In this document: piece after piece, positions 1-6,807 of the stretch
Layout of the letters: each line of letters starts with the position of its first letter
Numbering within the stretch: the stretch's first letter is position 1
Assembly: GCA_028819675.1 (NCBI GenBank)
Contig: JAPPKT010000309.1
Span: forward strand, 1 to 9,075
Length of the DNA: 9,075 nucleotides
Origin: Caldilineaceae bacterium
GTDB taxonomy: Bacteria > Chloroflexota > Anaerolineae > Caldilineales > Caldilineaceae
Direction: 5' to 3'
The notes under the pieces: generated by a model
The model's input: the letters and a program-made list of their open reading frames with translations, nothing else
Databases searched by the model: none
What the model was told of the DNA's origin: nothing
Program-made: the position numbers and the translations under genes

Positions 1-772
1 TGGTGGAGTCGAGCGGGCCGCCGCCGGTCATCATGTAGATGGCCTGGAAGCCGCCACTGAAACCGCCGATGACGCCGGTGATGAGGACGAAGGAAACGAC
101 CGGTTTGAGCAGTGGCAGAGTTATTTTGATGGCCAGCTGGAGGCTGCTGGCGCCGTCTATTTCGGCGGCTTCGTAGTAGTCTTTGGGGATCCCCTTCAGT
201 CCGGCGAGATAGATGATGACGGTGAAGCCGATCCCGCCCCAGATTCCCATGACGATGATGCTGGGCATGGCCCAGGTGGTGGACTGGAGCCAGGGGACCG
301 GTTGGATGCCCACAAAGCTGAGGAGTTGATTGAGCAGGCCGAAACGGGTCTGCAGCATCCATTTCCAGATGGTGGCGCTGGCGATAACGGAGGTCATGAC
401 GGGCAGGAAGTAGATGAGACGCAGGAGGATGCTGCCCCGTTTGATGGGGTTGAGGATGAGAGCGACGATGAGGGAACAGAATGCGCCGAGGAAGGTGCCG
501 GCGAAGGTGCGGTACATGGTGTTCCACATGACCTTGTAGAAGAGCGAATCCTTGGCGAGGAGGACATAGTTGTCGAGACCGACAAAGGGTGAGACGTTGC
601 CGAAGAGGCTCCACTCGTGCATGCTGATGAAGAAGGCGAAGAAGATGGGGTAGAACTTGACGGTCATGTAGAAGAGGATGGTGGGAACGAGGGCGATGAT
701 GATGAAGCGGTGCTCGGCGGCGCGCAGGGTTGACCGGCTACCTGTGAATTTCTGTGCGATATTTTGAATCAT
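1..772 (-). CDS. Sugar ABC transporter permease, MalF/UgpA-like (3' end outside window)
   Basis: Integral membrane permease of a carbohydrate (CUT1-type) ABC importer; it would form half of the transmembrane channel and contact the ATPase. The reverse strand is open from ATG 772 to the window edge (257 codons, no stop). A GGAGG lies 7 nt before this ATG, and the only nearby upstream ATG (777) is followed at once by TGA, so 772 is the start. Hydrophobic segments begin near residues 23, 95, 115 and 170. The cytoplasmic EAA loop that docks on the ATPase is clear: E201-A-A then D206-G-A and I217-T-L-P220. It ends in the usual TGGGP-type stretch. Family members are about 290 residues, so roughly 30 are missing. 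It is downstream of the binding-protein gene on the same strand. The second permease expected for this family would lie beyond base 1. Transport class is well supported; the substrate is unknown. Confidence 0.93.
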   Translation of the reverse strand, partial: MIQNIAQKFTGSRSTLRAAEHRFIIIALVPTILFYMTVKFYPIFFAFFISMHEWSLFGNVSPFVGLDNYVLLAKDSLFYKVMWNTMYRTFAGTFLGAFCSLIVALILNPIKRGSILLRLIYFLPVMTSVIASATIWKWMLQTRFGLLNQLLSFVGIQPVPWLQSTTWAMPSIIVMGIWGGIGFTVIIYLAGLKGIPKDYYEAAEIDGASSLQLAIKITLPLLKPVVSFVLITGVIGGFSGGFQAIYMMTGGGPLDST

Positions 773-1089
773 CACATCGCCTCCCACGGGGCGTTTGCAG
801 TCTTTTCTGTGGGGACCGGCGAACAGCTTGTGCAAGGGTGGTACGGGTTGCGACAGAGCAGATTTGAGAGCGGACGCGGGTCACGCAGACTGATGGCGAT
901 CCTTCCGGCCGGCTAGAGCACCGGGTTGGAATACAGGTCTCTTTCGCGGACGTCCTGCCTAGCCCGACGGGCCAGGCAATTCGGACTCCCAGACCAACTG
1001 AACATCAAATATGGCGACTCCCACGCCTGCTATAGGCGTGGGAGTTACACACTCGATAGATAGCCTGCAGTGTATGCCAGCAGTCCGGT
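773..1089. other. Intergenic region between binding protein and permease, no gene
   Basis: 317 nt without a convincing ORF. Its main feature is the strong hairpin at 1017-1045. The minus-strand side carries the permease ribosome binding site (GGAGG just upstream of 772). I see no good -35/-10 pair reading toward the permease, so read-through from the binding-protein gene is the simplest source of transcript. Confidence 0.6.
1017..1045 (-). terminator. Perfect 12-bp stem-loop after the binding-protein gene
   Basis: ACTCCCACGCCT (1017-1028) and AGGCGTGGGAGT (1034-1045) are exact reverse complements around a 5-nt loop, 45 nt beyond the stop of the solute-binding protein. The stem is GC-rich, but no T-run follows on either strand, so it does not look like a textbook intrinsic terminator. 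It may act as an attenuating or 3'-end-stabilising hairpin that keeps binding-protein mRNA in excess over permease mRNA, as malE-malF intergenic hairpins do. It could also be a dispersed palindromic repeat. The structure is certain; the role is inferred. Confidence 0.6.
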
Positions 1090-2406
1090 CTAGACCCAAT
1101 ACTTGGCCAAGCCCTCGTCGATGAGCTTCTGGATTTCGGCTTCGCCGTACTCCAGGGCCTCGGCAACCGACCGTCCCTCATTGACGATCAGATGCAGCAC
1201 GTCATTTTGAACGGCGCCGGCGCGCTCGGGCACGGCGGCGTAGTTGCGTTCATAGGGATTGACTTCGGAAGCCTCTTTCAGGCCGGGTGTTTCCAGCAGC
1301 CTGGGATCGGACATAAGGTCGGCGCGTTCCGGCACGAGCGAGATCAGTTCGCACAAGGCCCAGTAGGCATCTTTGCCGCCATCCTTGTAAAGGTACTCCA
1401 TGAACTCCCAGGTGTCGCCATCGTTTTCGGGGTGGCCGGTTACGGCAGAGATAGAGGTTACGGTGTCCTTGTAGCCATAGAGCGGGTCGGGTTCGCCGGT
1501 TGGGGTAGGCGGGTGCGAGTAGCCGATGTGGGGGTACATATCGGGATAGGTGTTGACGTACTCTCCGACCACCCAGGTCTGTTCCTCGGTCATGGCGGCG
1601 AGGCCGTTGCCGATGGAATCGAAGTTGGGGAAACCGGAGTCCCAGACTTCGTGGACGAGGGAAAGGTCGGTGATGTAGCTGAAGGCCTCATGGACTTCGG
1701 GGCTGGTCATGAGTGAAATCTGTTCATCGCCGTTGTTCTGGATGACGTTGCCGCCCAACTGATAGATCTGGCTCAACACGGGCCATTCGCCAGTGAGGGC
1801 GAAACCGGCGCGTGAAATGGCGCCTGTTCCGTCTTTTTGTGTGAGCGCCTTGGCTGCTGTGGTGAAGTCGTCCCAGGTCTTGGGGGGCGACTCCGGATCG
1901 AGGCCGGCCTCTTCGAACATCTGCTTGTTGTACATCAGGAGGGTGCAGGTAGTGCCGGTGGGAAGTACGTAGCGCCCGTTGGTCTTGATGTCAAAGAGGG
2001 GGTAGGCCTCTTCAAACCAGCTGGGCGGGAAGATGTCTTCGGGAAACTCAAGGACTAGATTTTCTTCGCGCATCTGGTGCATGAAGGCGAGGGAACGCAT
2101 TTTGATCATGTTCGGCCCCGTGCCGGCTGCGAGGGCTGAGTAGAGCTTCTCGACATAGCCGCCGGCAATGGACTGGACATCGACAGTGATTCGATCGTTT
2201 TGTTCAGCGAACTTGTCGGCTACGCTGCGGTAGAGATCCATGCGGATGTCCCACCAGCCCCAAAGGGAGAGCTCGACCGGTTCCTCGTCGGCTGCTCCTT
2301 CCGTACCGGGTGCGGCTGCGGGAACGCAGGCGGCCATGGTCAGACCGAGGCTGGTGAGACCGGCTGTTTTGAGAAACTGACGTCGGCTTGAGTTTGGCAT
2401 CGTCAT
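1090..2406 (-). CDS. Sugar ABC transporter substrate-binding lipoprotein (Tat-type signal)
   Basis: Extracellular solute-binding protein (SBP family 1, CUT1 type) that captures the ligand and delivers it to the membrane permease. The chosen start, ATG 2406, gives 438 residues and has AGGAG 9 nt upstream; an in-frame ATG at 2544 would add 46 residues before the signal peptide and is rejected. The N-terminus has a twin-arginine motif (S7-R8-R9-Q-F-L-K13), a hydrophobic stretch and a lipobox-like M24-A-A-C27, so it is probably exported folded and anchored by lipid at C27, followed by an Ala/Pro/Glu-rich linker. The mature part opens with a VELSLWGWW-type strand, then the Y-S-A-L-A-A-G-T-G-P-N segment and an M-Y-N-K-Q-M-F-E-E-A-G-L-D segment, both typical of the family. 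Many Trp and aromatic residues fit a carbohydrate-like ligand. The permease gene follows downstream. Family call is strong; ligand unknown. Confidence 0.93.
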   Translation of the reverse strand: MTMPNSSRRQFLKTAGLTSLGLTMAACVPAAAPGTEGAADEEPVELSLWGWWDIRMDLYRSVADKFAEQNDRITVDVQSIAGGYVEKLYSALAAGTGPNMIKMRSLAFMHQMREENLVLEFPEDIFPPSWFEEAYPLFDIKTNGRYVLPTGTTCTLLMYNKQMFEEAGLDPESPPKTWDDFTTAAKALTQKDGTGAISRAGFALTGEWPVLSQIYQLGGNVIQNNGDEQISLMTSPEVHEAFSYITDLSLVHEVWDSGFPNFDSIGNGLAAMTEEQTWVVGEYVNTYPDMYPHIGYSHPPTPTGEPDPLYGYKDTVTSISAVTGHPENDGDTWEFMEYLYKDGGKDAYWALCELISLVPERADLMSDPRLLETPGLKEASEVNPYERNYAAVPERAGAVQNDVLHLIVNEGRSVAEALEYGEAEIQKLIDEGLAKYWV

Positions 2407-2471
2407 GCTTTTTCTCTCCTGGATTTGGGTTGTGTAGAGGTGTTGGGACATGAGGACAGAAAAGATTGTTT

Positions 2472-2510
2472 TCCGTCTCAAAATCGAAAGCCGGGAGACT
2501 AAGAGACGGA
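2472..2510 (-). promoter_or_regulatory. Inverted repeat in the 5' leader of the binding-protein gene
   Basis: TCCGTCTC (2472-2479) and GAGACGGA (2503-2510) are exact reverse complements separated by 23 nt. A second GAGAC at 2494-2498 could pair instead with GTCTC at 2475-2479, so two mutually exclusive hairpins are possible in the mRNA, 66 to 104 nt before the start codon. It may be a regulator site or a leader structure. No known riboswitch class is recognised. Confidence 0.3.
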
Positions 2511-2559
2511 CTGGGACATTTTTCTTTTGCCATATAGTTGACATGTAGCCGGTGAGGGT

Positions 2560-2588
2560 AAGCTAACACACGGGAAATTCGTTGTCAA
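2560..2588 (-). promoter_or_regulatory. Candidate sigma-70-type promoter for the ABC transporter genes
   Basis: On the minus strand a perfect TTGACA (-35, 2588-2583) is followed, after a 17-nt spacer, by TAGCTT (-10, 2565-2560), which matches TATAAT at only three positions. Position and direction fit transcription of the binding-protein gene with a leader of about 145 nt. The exact -35 and spacing are encouraging; the weak -10 keeps confidence modest. Confidence 0.4.
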
Positions 2589-2630
2589 TGAAGTAATTCG
2601 TATGGGTATGTCCCGGGATTTTGGGTCGGC

Positions 2631-2675
2631 GTTGTCTGAATCAGGATTTACAGGATTGTCAGGGACTTTCAGGAT
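2631..2675. repeat. Degenerate CAGGAT short repeat
   Basis: Four CAGG cores start at 2642, 2651, 2660 and 2670, spaced 9 to 10 nt: CAGGATTTA, CAGGATTGT, CAGGGACTTT, CAGGAT. They are preceded by GTTGTCTGAAT. From memory, closely similar intergenic runs occur in many unrelated bacterial genomes, often beside small accessory genes. Here it lies 83 nt beyond the Uma2 stop codon. The repeat is visible directly; its function is unknown. Confidence 0.6.
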
Positions 2676-2757
2676 AGGTTGCAATGGAGGGCTGCCCCGT
2701 TGGGGGTTCCAATGCGGGGGACGTATGGGCAGTGAGCACCGGAAGGGCAGGTCTGGA

Positions 2758-3357
2758 TCAGGTTGTCGGTCCCTTTGAATCACGGACGAGAAACAGGTCG
2801 TCCAAATTGATTGAGAGACCGTCCAGCATGGGAGAAGTCAGAGTCTGGCCAACGGTGTAGGTAGCTGCCTCCGCGTAGGCGTTCTCGCGCAACAATAGAA
2901 CGGAGATGGTTGCGGCTTCGGGATCGACCAACCAGTACTCCTCAACACCACAGTCTGCATAGAGTTGACGTTTGAACGACTCATCGCGCTCGGCGGTGGA
3001 GTCGGAGCGAATCTCGACGATCAGGTCTGGGGCACCCTGGATGTTTGCGGGGGTGATTATGTCGACCCGTTCGGATGATATGAAGAGCAGGTCGGGCTGG
3101 ACGACGTCGGTGCGGGAGAGTACGACGTCAGTCGGGGCGAAGAAGAGATGGCCAAGTCCGCCCTCTCTGATAAAGCGGGCCATCCGCCATCCTAACTCGG
3201 CCTGAACTGACTGATGGGCTGTATTCGGAGTGGGGGGCTTCAACAACGCTCCGTCCAGGAGCTCGAAGCGCTCATCATCGGAAGTCTTCCGGTAATCCTT
3301 GTAAGTGAGCTTGGGCGTCGCAGGACTTTTTTGAGAAACAGGTTCGGCTTTCAACAT
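2758..3357 (-). CDS. Uma2 family (DUF820) putative endonuclease
   Basis: Member of the Uma2/DUF820 group, a PD-(D/E)XK-fold family widespread in cyanobacteria and Chloroflexota and often present in many copies; its biological role is poorly known. ATG 3357 is chosen (199 residues, the family's usual size) because GAGG lies 6 nt upstream and the family start pattern (L-T-Y-K-D-Y...D-E-R-F-E-L-L-D-G) follows at about residues 17-36. An upstream ATG at 3411 would add an 18-residue Cys/Arg-rich tail. Core residues visible: Q-P-D89-L, G-A-P-D111-L-I-V-E115-I, S-D-S-T with R-D and K129, and E-Y-W-L-V-D (140-145), which supply the acidic and Lys residues expected of the nuclease site. Codons are less GC-rich than in the flanking metabolic genes, suggesting an independent insert in the cluster. 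Probably an accessory gene rather than part of the pathway. Confidence 0.9.
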   Translation of the reverse strand: MLKAEPVSQKSPATPKLTYKDYRKTSDDERFELLDGALLKPPTPNTAHQSVQAELGWRMARFIREGGLGHLFFAPTDVVLSRTDVVQPDLLFISSERVDIITPANIQGAPDLIVEIRSDSTAERDESFKRQLYADCGVEEYWLVDPEAATISVLLLRENAYAEAATYTVGQTLTSPMLDGLSINLDDLFLVRDSKGPTT

Positions 3358-3486
3358 CGTTGACCTCGCGTCAGAACAACAGGAGCGGCCAGTGCCGTCA
3401 TCTGGCCTCATGTTCTCGCATCAGCCCGACTTTGCCAAACAGGTCTTGCCAGGGAGAACTGCTGATCTGTTCGCGATGATGCGCAG

Positions 3487-3512
3487 TTGCTTCAGGACAA
3501 TGCTTGAAGCAA
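3487..3512 (-). terminator. Stem-loop after the amidohydrolase gene, possible terminator
   Basis: TTGCTTCA (3487-3494) and TGAAGCAA (3505-3512) form a perfect 8-bp stem with a 10-nt loop, 30 nt past the amidohydrolase stop. Outer CGCA (3482-3485) and TGCG (3517-3520) could extend it with small bulges. No clear U-run follows, so it may be a weak or factor-assisted terminator closing the four-gene run. Confidence 0.4.
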
Positions 3513-3541
3513 GACATGCGTTACTTCGAATCTCCGGCCAC

Positions 3542-4951
3542 TCACACTTTCGCCACCGGCCACTCGCTGCCTGGATCGATACCGAGACGCTGGGCGCGTT
3601 GGGCGACCGATGCGGTCACTGCCTGGCCTATCTCCAGTTCGTCGACGCGGGTGGAGCAGCCGCGTCGGAGTACGATTTCGCCGTTGACGAGGACGGTGTC
3701 GACGCTTCCGGTGCCCAGGGTCAAGGCGAGGAGGTGAACGGGGTTGTTGGCGGGGTAGGCGCCGGCGGCGCGCGGGGAGCGGACGACGATGTCGGCGCGT
3801 TTGCCCGGTTCGATGCTGCCGAGTTCGGCCTGGAGGCCGGCGGCGGCGGCGGCATTCAGAGTCTGCATTTCGAGGAGGTCGGAGGGGGATACTGGATCGT
3901 CACCTACGCGTGCGGCGAAATGAGCGGCCTGCATGAGCTCGGCGGGCGTGCAGTCGAAGGCGCCGTCGACGGCGAGGGAAACGGGGATGCCGCGGCGATG
4001 GCGCGCGGCCATTCTGAATTCGGCGGTGCGGGCGATGCCGAGAGAGAAGAAGGAGATTGGGGACCATATGATCTGGCAGCCGCTCTCCTGGATGGCGGCC
4101 TCTTCGTCATCGTCGAGGAGGTTGGCGTGGACGACGAAGGTGTTGTGGTCGAGGACGCCGAGCTCATGCAGGTGGACGAGCTGGCTGAGGCCGGTTACGG
4201 AGCGATAGATTTCGCCTTCGCCGGGGGCGTAGCCGGCGTGCAGGTGGAGGGGGACGTTGTTGGCGCGGGCGCAGGCGTGGGCGGCCTGCAGCAGCTCGGG
4301 GGAGGCGGTGCCGACGCCGTAAACGAAGACGAAGCCGCGCACCAGTGCGTTGGGGTCCTGGTTTCTGTGCAGCTCGGCGTCGAGGAGTCCGAGCGCGCGG
4401 TCGCGGTCGACAGGTGCGCGGGCCATGAGGCGGGGGCTTTCGAGGCCGGGCATGGCGGCGAGGGTTTCGCGGCGGTCCCAGATGTAGGGCGGGGCGAAGA
4501 GGGCCCTCATGCCGATACGTTCGACTGCGGCGGCGGCGACATCGGTTGAGAAGAGGGTGCCGGGCTCGATGAACATGGTGAAGCCGCTTTGCAGCATCTC
4601 GAGGGAGGCCATGGCGGTGGCGGCAGCTTCGTCATCCGGTGTGACATCGGCTTTCCAGTCGGCGAACTTGATGGTGGAGGCGTCTACGTCGTGGATGTTG
4701 CCGAAGACGCCGCGGCAGGTGGTGTGCACGATGTGGTTGTGGGCGTCGATGAATCCGGGATGGACGATTGCGCCGGCGGCGTCGATGGTCTGGCCGGCGT
4801 CATATTTCGGGCGCAGCTCGGCGTCGGGGCCTACGTCGACAATGCGCGAGCCGGTGACGGCCACGGCGCCGGCGGCGTAGATGGTGCGGGCGGCGTCCAT
4901 GGTGACTACCTGCCCGTTGCTGACGAGTAGATCGCAGTCGTTCTTGCTCAT
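3542..4951 (-). CDS. Amidohydrolase-superfamily metal-dependent hydrolase (AtzA/MtaD/SsnA-like)
   Basis: Hydrolase of the amidohydrolase superfamily, in the branch containing chlorohydrolases, S-adenosylhomocysteine/5'-methylthioadenosine deaminases and SsnA-like proteins; it would cleave a C-N (amide or amidine/deamination) or similar bond. ATG 4951 gives 469 residues, normal for the branch, and begins the typical N-terminal beta-sandwich (D-L-L-V-S-N-G-Q-V-V-T-M-D). A TTG at 4984 would overlap the upstream gene by 29 nt. Metal and catalytic residues are all present: G-F-I-D-A-H71-N-H73, L-H-L-H238-A-G, V-V-H275-A and V-D329-G in the position of the usual GTDG. The C-terminal G-S-I-E-P-G-K-R-A-D-I-V repeat of the sandwich is intact. 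It starts 4 nt after the kinase-like stop codon, with a poor ribosome binding site of its own, so translation is probably coupled. Superfamily certain, substrate open. Confidence 0.92.
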   Translation of the reverse strand: MSKNDCDLLVSNGQVVTMDAARTIYAAGAVAVTGSRIVDVGPDAELRPKYDAGQTIDAAGAIVHPGFIDAHNHIVHTTCRGVFGNIHDVDASTIKFADWKADVTPDDEAAATAMASLEMLQSGFTMFIEPGTLFSTDVAAAAVERIGMRALFAPPYIWDRRETLAAMPGLESPRLMARAPVDRDRALGLLDAELHRNQDPNALVRGFVFVYGVGTASPELLQAAHACARANNVPLHLHAGYAPGEGEIYRSVTGLSQLVHLHELGVLDHNTFVVHANLLDDDEEAAIQESGCQIIWSPISFFSLGIARTAEFRMAARHRRGIPVSLAVDGAFDCTPAELMQAAHFAARVGDDPVSPSDLLEMQTLNAAAAAGLQAELGSIEPGKRADIVVRSPRAAGAYPANNPVHLLALTLGTGSVDTVLVNGEIVLRRGCSTRVDELEIGQAVTASVAQRAQRLGIDPGSEWPVAKV

Positions 4952-4955
4952 TGGA

Positions 4956-5636
4956 CTAGCCGGCCTTTCCCTGGCGCAGCGCAAGCCGCAACAGTTCGCT
5001 TTCTGACAGGTAGGGCTGGATGCTGGCGGCGAAGTCGGCCACGGACTCGGCTACTGTCGCGGTTGATGTGTCCAGCTTGAATTTCCGGCGTATGAGCGAG
5101 TTTGCGTATTCCTCTTCGAAGCGCTGGATGATGTGCTCGACATCGGCTTTGGGCACTACGGGATAGGGATGCGGGCTTGCGGCCATGCGCTTGCGGATCA
5201 CATCGGGCGCGGCCTCCACAAGGATGAGGACGGCGTCGGGCCTGAACTGGAGGATGCGCTGTTCGAGCATGCGGGAGATCACTGTGCGGTCACCGTCCTG
5301 GCCGCGGCCGCCGTAGCCGTAGTACTTGGTGGCGTAGACCAACTCCTCGAAGTAGAGGCCGATGCCCATGAAGTTTTCGTCAGAGCCGGAGGCCCAGGGC
5401 GTGTGGTAGTAGAGGTTGTGCCGCTGGATCACTTCGGTGAGGCGGGGGCTGAGCTGCTGGAAGGCGGCGATGTCTTCGGGTGTCAGCTCGGGGCCGTGCG
5501 GCTTGGTGTCGGGCAGCTTGTAATGGTCGTGAATCAGTTTGAACTCGGTGCCCAGGGACTCCTGGGCCCAGTCGTTGATGGCGTGGGCGAGGGTGGTGGT
5601 GCCGGCGTACTCGCAGCCGATGAGAATCAGGTACAT
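4956..5636 (-). CDS. P-loop nucleoside/small-molecule kinase-like protein with atypical Walker A
   Basis: 226-residue protein resembling P-loop small-molecule kinases (thymidylate or deoxynucleoside kinase-like). The N-terminal strand Y-L-I-L-I-G leads into a Walker A-like loop G7-C-E-Y-A-G12-T13-T14-T15-L, in which Thr replaces the invariant Lys of GxxxxGK(S/T). Other kinase-like parts are D116-R117 with V-I-S (like the D/E-R-S motif), P133-D-A-V-L-I-L-V-E strand then a basic I-R-K-R-M segment, a His/Pro-rich lid, and a late L-D-T-S-T turn. Start ATG 5636 has GGAG 9 nt upstream. It lies 59 nt after the UxuA-like gene and 4 nt before the amidohydrolase start, so it is probably cotranscribed. 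It may phosphorylate an unusual substrate, use a non-standard nucleotide site, or be a nucleotide-binding non-enzyme. Fold moderately certain, activity not. Confidence 0.7.
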   Translation of the reverse strand: MYLILIGCEYAGTTTLAHAINDWAQESLGTEFKLIHDHYKLPDTKPHGPELTPEDIAAFQQLSPRLTEVIQRHNLYYHTPWASGSDENFMGIGLYFEELVYATKYYGYGGRGQDGDRTVISRMLEQRILQFRPDAVLILVEAAPDVIRKRMAASPHPYPVVPKADVEHIIQRFEEEYANSLIRRKFKLDTSTATVAESVADFAASIQPYLSESELLRLALRQGKAG

Positions 5637-5695
5637 GGTAGGTTTCTCCGAAAAGGTCGCTGCCCGGGCAGCTGGCGGTGTTGGAATTGGCGGGT

Positions 5696-6709
5696 CTAGT
5701 TAATGTCGAGTGTCTGAAGGAGTCCTTTGATGTAGCCGGCGGCGTAAAGGAGTCCGTGGTGGACTCGCTCGTTGTCATAGATGGTATGGGGGAAATGGCC
5801 CGGGATGAGGGCGCCGTCGAAGCCTACTTCCCTGAAGGTCTTGAAAATCTCGAGAAAGTCACAGTCGGCCTCTTCGAGGAAGCATTCGCGGAAGTCGGGG
5901 GCGGCGCCCTGGACGCCCTGGACGTGACCGTAGACGATCTGGTTGCGGCCGCCGAACCGACGGATGGCGGCGTGGATGTCGACGTTCATGGCGGTCCAGT
6001 TGCCGAGGCAGAAGTTGAGGCCGCTTGCGGTGCTGCCGGCGATGTCCATGGCGCGCTGGAAGCCGGCCGGATTGCAGAACAGGCGCGGGATGCCGCCCAG
6101 TTTTTCGACGGGCGGGTCGTCAGGATGGAGAGCCAGTCTGACGCCGGCCTCCTCGGCCACCGGGATGATGGCCTTGATGAAGTATTCGTAGTTGCTCCAC
6201 ATCTCCTCGTGACTGTATTCGCGATCGCGGAAGAGGGGGCCGCGATCGGCCACATCCTGTTCAAACCTGCTGACCTGGGCGTTGCCGCGGCCGGGCGTCG
6301 TGAGCGAGGTACGCCAGGAGTTGCGGGTGACTCCGGGTTGATTGACCATCCAGTGGTAGCCGTAGACCGGGATGCCGGCGCGGCCCATGTTGCGAATGGT
6401 CTCGGCGACGTTTTCGATCTGCTGGTCGCGGCCGTCCTGGCCGAGGACGATCTTTTCGTAGCACCAGTTGGGCAGGGGGTTTTCTATGGAGACGACATTG
6501 AGGCCGGCGTCTTCGCAATGGGTGCGCGCCCACAGCAGGGTCTGGAAGTCCCAGAAGGCGCCCGGTTTGTCGGCGGCTTCGGGTGAGAAGCGTGTGCGGT
6601 GATCGGGATGGCAGGTGGAACTGAGGGCGACGTCAAGGATGTCGTACTGTTTGAGAAAGCCGAGGAAGTTGTCGTGGTCGGGCAAGGAAACGTAGACGCA
6701 TATTCTCAT
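5696..6709 (-). CDS. Mannonate dehydratase (UxuA)-like TIM-barrel protein
   Basis: 337-residue protein of the UxuA / xylose-isomerase-like TIM-barrel group. UxuA converts D-mannonate to 2-keto-3-deoxygluconate in hexuronate breakdown. Start ATG 6709 has GGAG 6 nt upstream. UxuA-like landmarks in order: G-Y-H-W (117-120), L-A-L-H195-P-D-D-P-P, N-F-C234-L-G-N-W, Y-G-H262-V-Q-G-V, the F-R-E-C-F-L-E-E-A-D-C-D segment, and a C-terminal I-P-G304-H305-F-P-H. The His, Cys and His residues correspond to the metal-binding set of UxuA, but the Asp that normally precedes the last His (DH pair, proposed catalytic) is Gly here. It is somewhat shorter than E. coli UxuA (about 394). It may therefore be an isomerase/epimerase or a dehydratase with altered chemistry rather than a true UxuA, so no symbol is given. 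It lies between the dehydrogenase and kinase-like genes in one direction. Confidence 0.82.
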   Translation of the reverse strand: MRICVYVSLPDHDNFLGFLKQYDILDVALSSTCHPDHRTRFSPEAADKPGAFWDFQTLLWARTHCEDAGLNVVSIENPLPNWCYEKIVLGQDGRDQQIENVAETIRNMGRAGIPVYGYHWMVNQPGVTRNSWRTSLTTPGRGNAQVSRFEQDVADRGPLFRDREYSHEEMWSNYEYFIKAIIPVAEEAGVRLALHPDDPPVEKLGGIPRLFCNPAGFQRAMDIAGSTASGLNFCLGNWTAMNVDIHAAIRRFGGRNQIVYGHVQGVQGAAPDFRECFLEEADCDFLEIFKTFREVGFDGALIPGHFPHTIYDNERVHHGLLYAAGYIKGLLQTLDIN

Positions 6710-6807
6710 GTTCGGCTCCGGTTCGATTCTGGATGAAAGATGTGAAAGCGGTTAGTCGAAGGGCGCTACACGATGAACTGGCGCTTGATGGCGGGTTGAC
6801 CAGGCTA

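Larger units (their letters stand above)
2407..2757. other. Intergenic region upstream of the binding-protein gene
   Basis: 351 nt with no convincing gene; short ORFs here are antisense or out-of-frame. It holds the leader and candidate promoter of the binding-protein gene (about 2406-2588), an inverted repeat in that leader (2472-2510), a degenerate CAGGAT repeat (2631-2675), and a short CCCC-GTT-GGGG palindrome near 2695-2704 that could lie in the 3' part of the Uma2 transcript. Confidence 0.6.

Noticed and set aside
302..592. Plus-strand acidic ORF at the left end
   Set aside because: Antisense to the permease, whose reverse-strand frame is open to the window edge and carries the EAA motif.
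2631..2675. CRISPR array
   Set aside because: Units are only 9-10 nt, imperfect, without spacers, and there is no cas gene nearby.
2204..2783. Two minus-strand open frames (121 and 94 codons) overlapping the binding-protein start and its leader
   Set aside because: Pro/Arg/Ser-rich out-of-frame translations without ribosome sites; they overlap the signal-peptide coding region and the repeat.
3392..4549. Long plus-strand open frame (385 codons) opposite the amidohydrolase
   Set aside because: Its protein is a low-complexity Gly/Ala/Val/Asp/Glu-rich mirror of a high-GC coding strand; the opposite frame carries all amidohydrolase motifs.
5678..6586. Plus-strand open frame (302 codons) opposite the UxuA-like gene
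   Set aside because: Antisense shadow with no recognisable motif; the minus-strand frame has metal-site residues and a good ribosome binding site.
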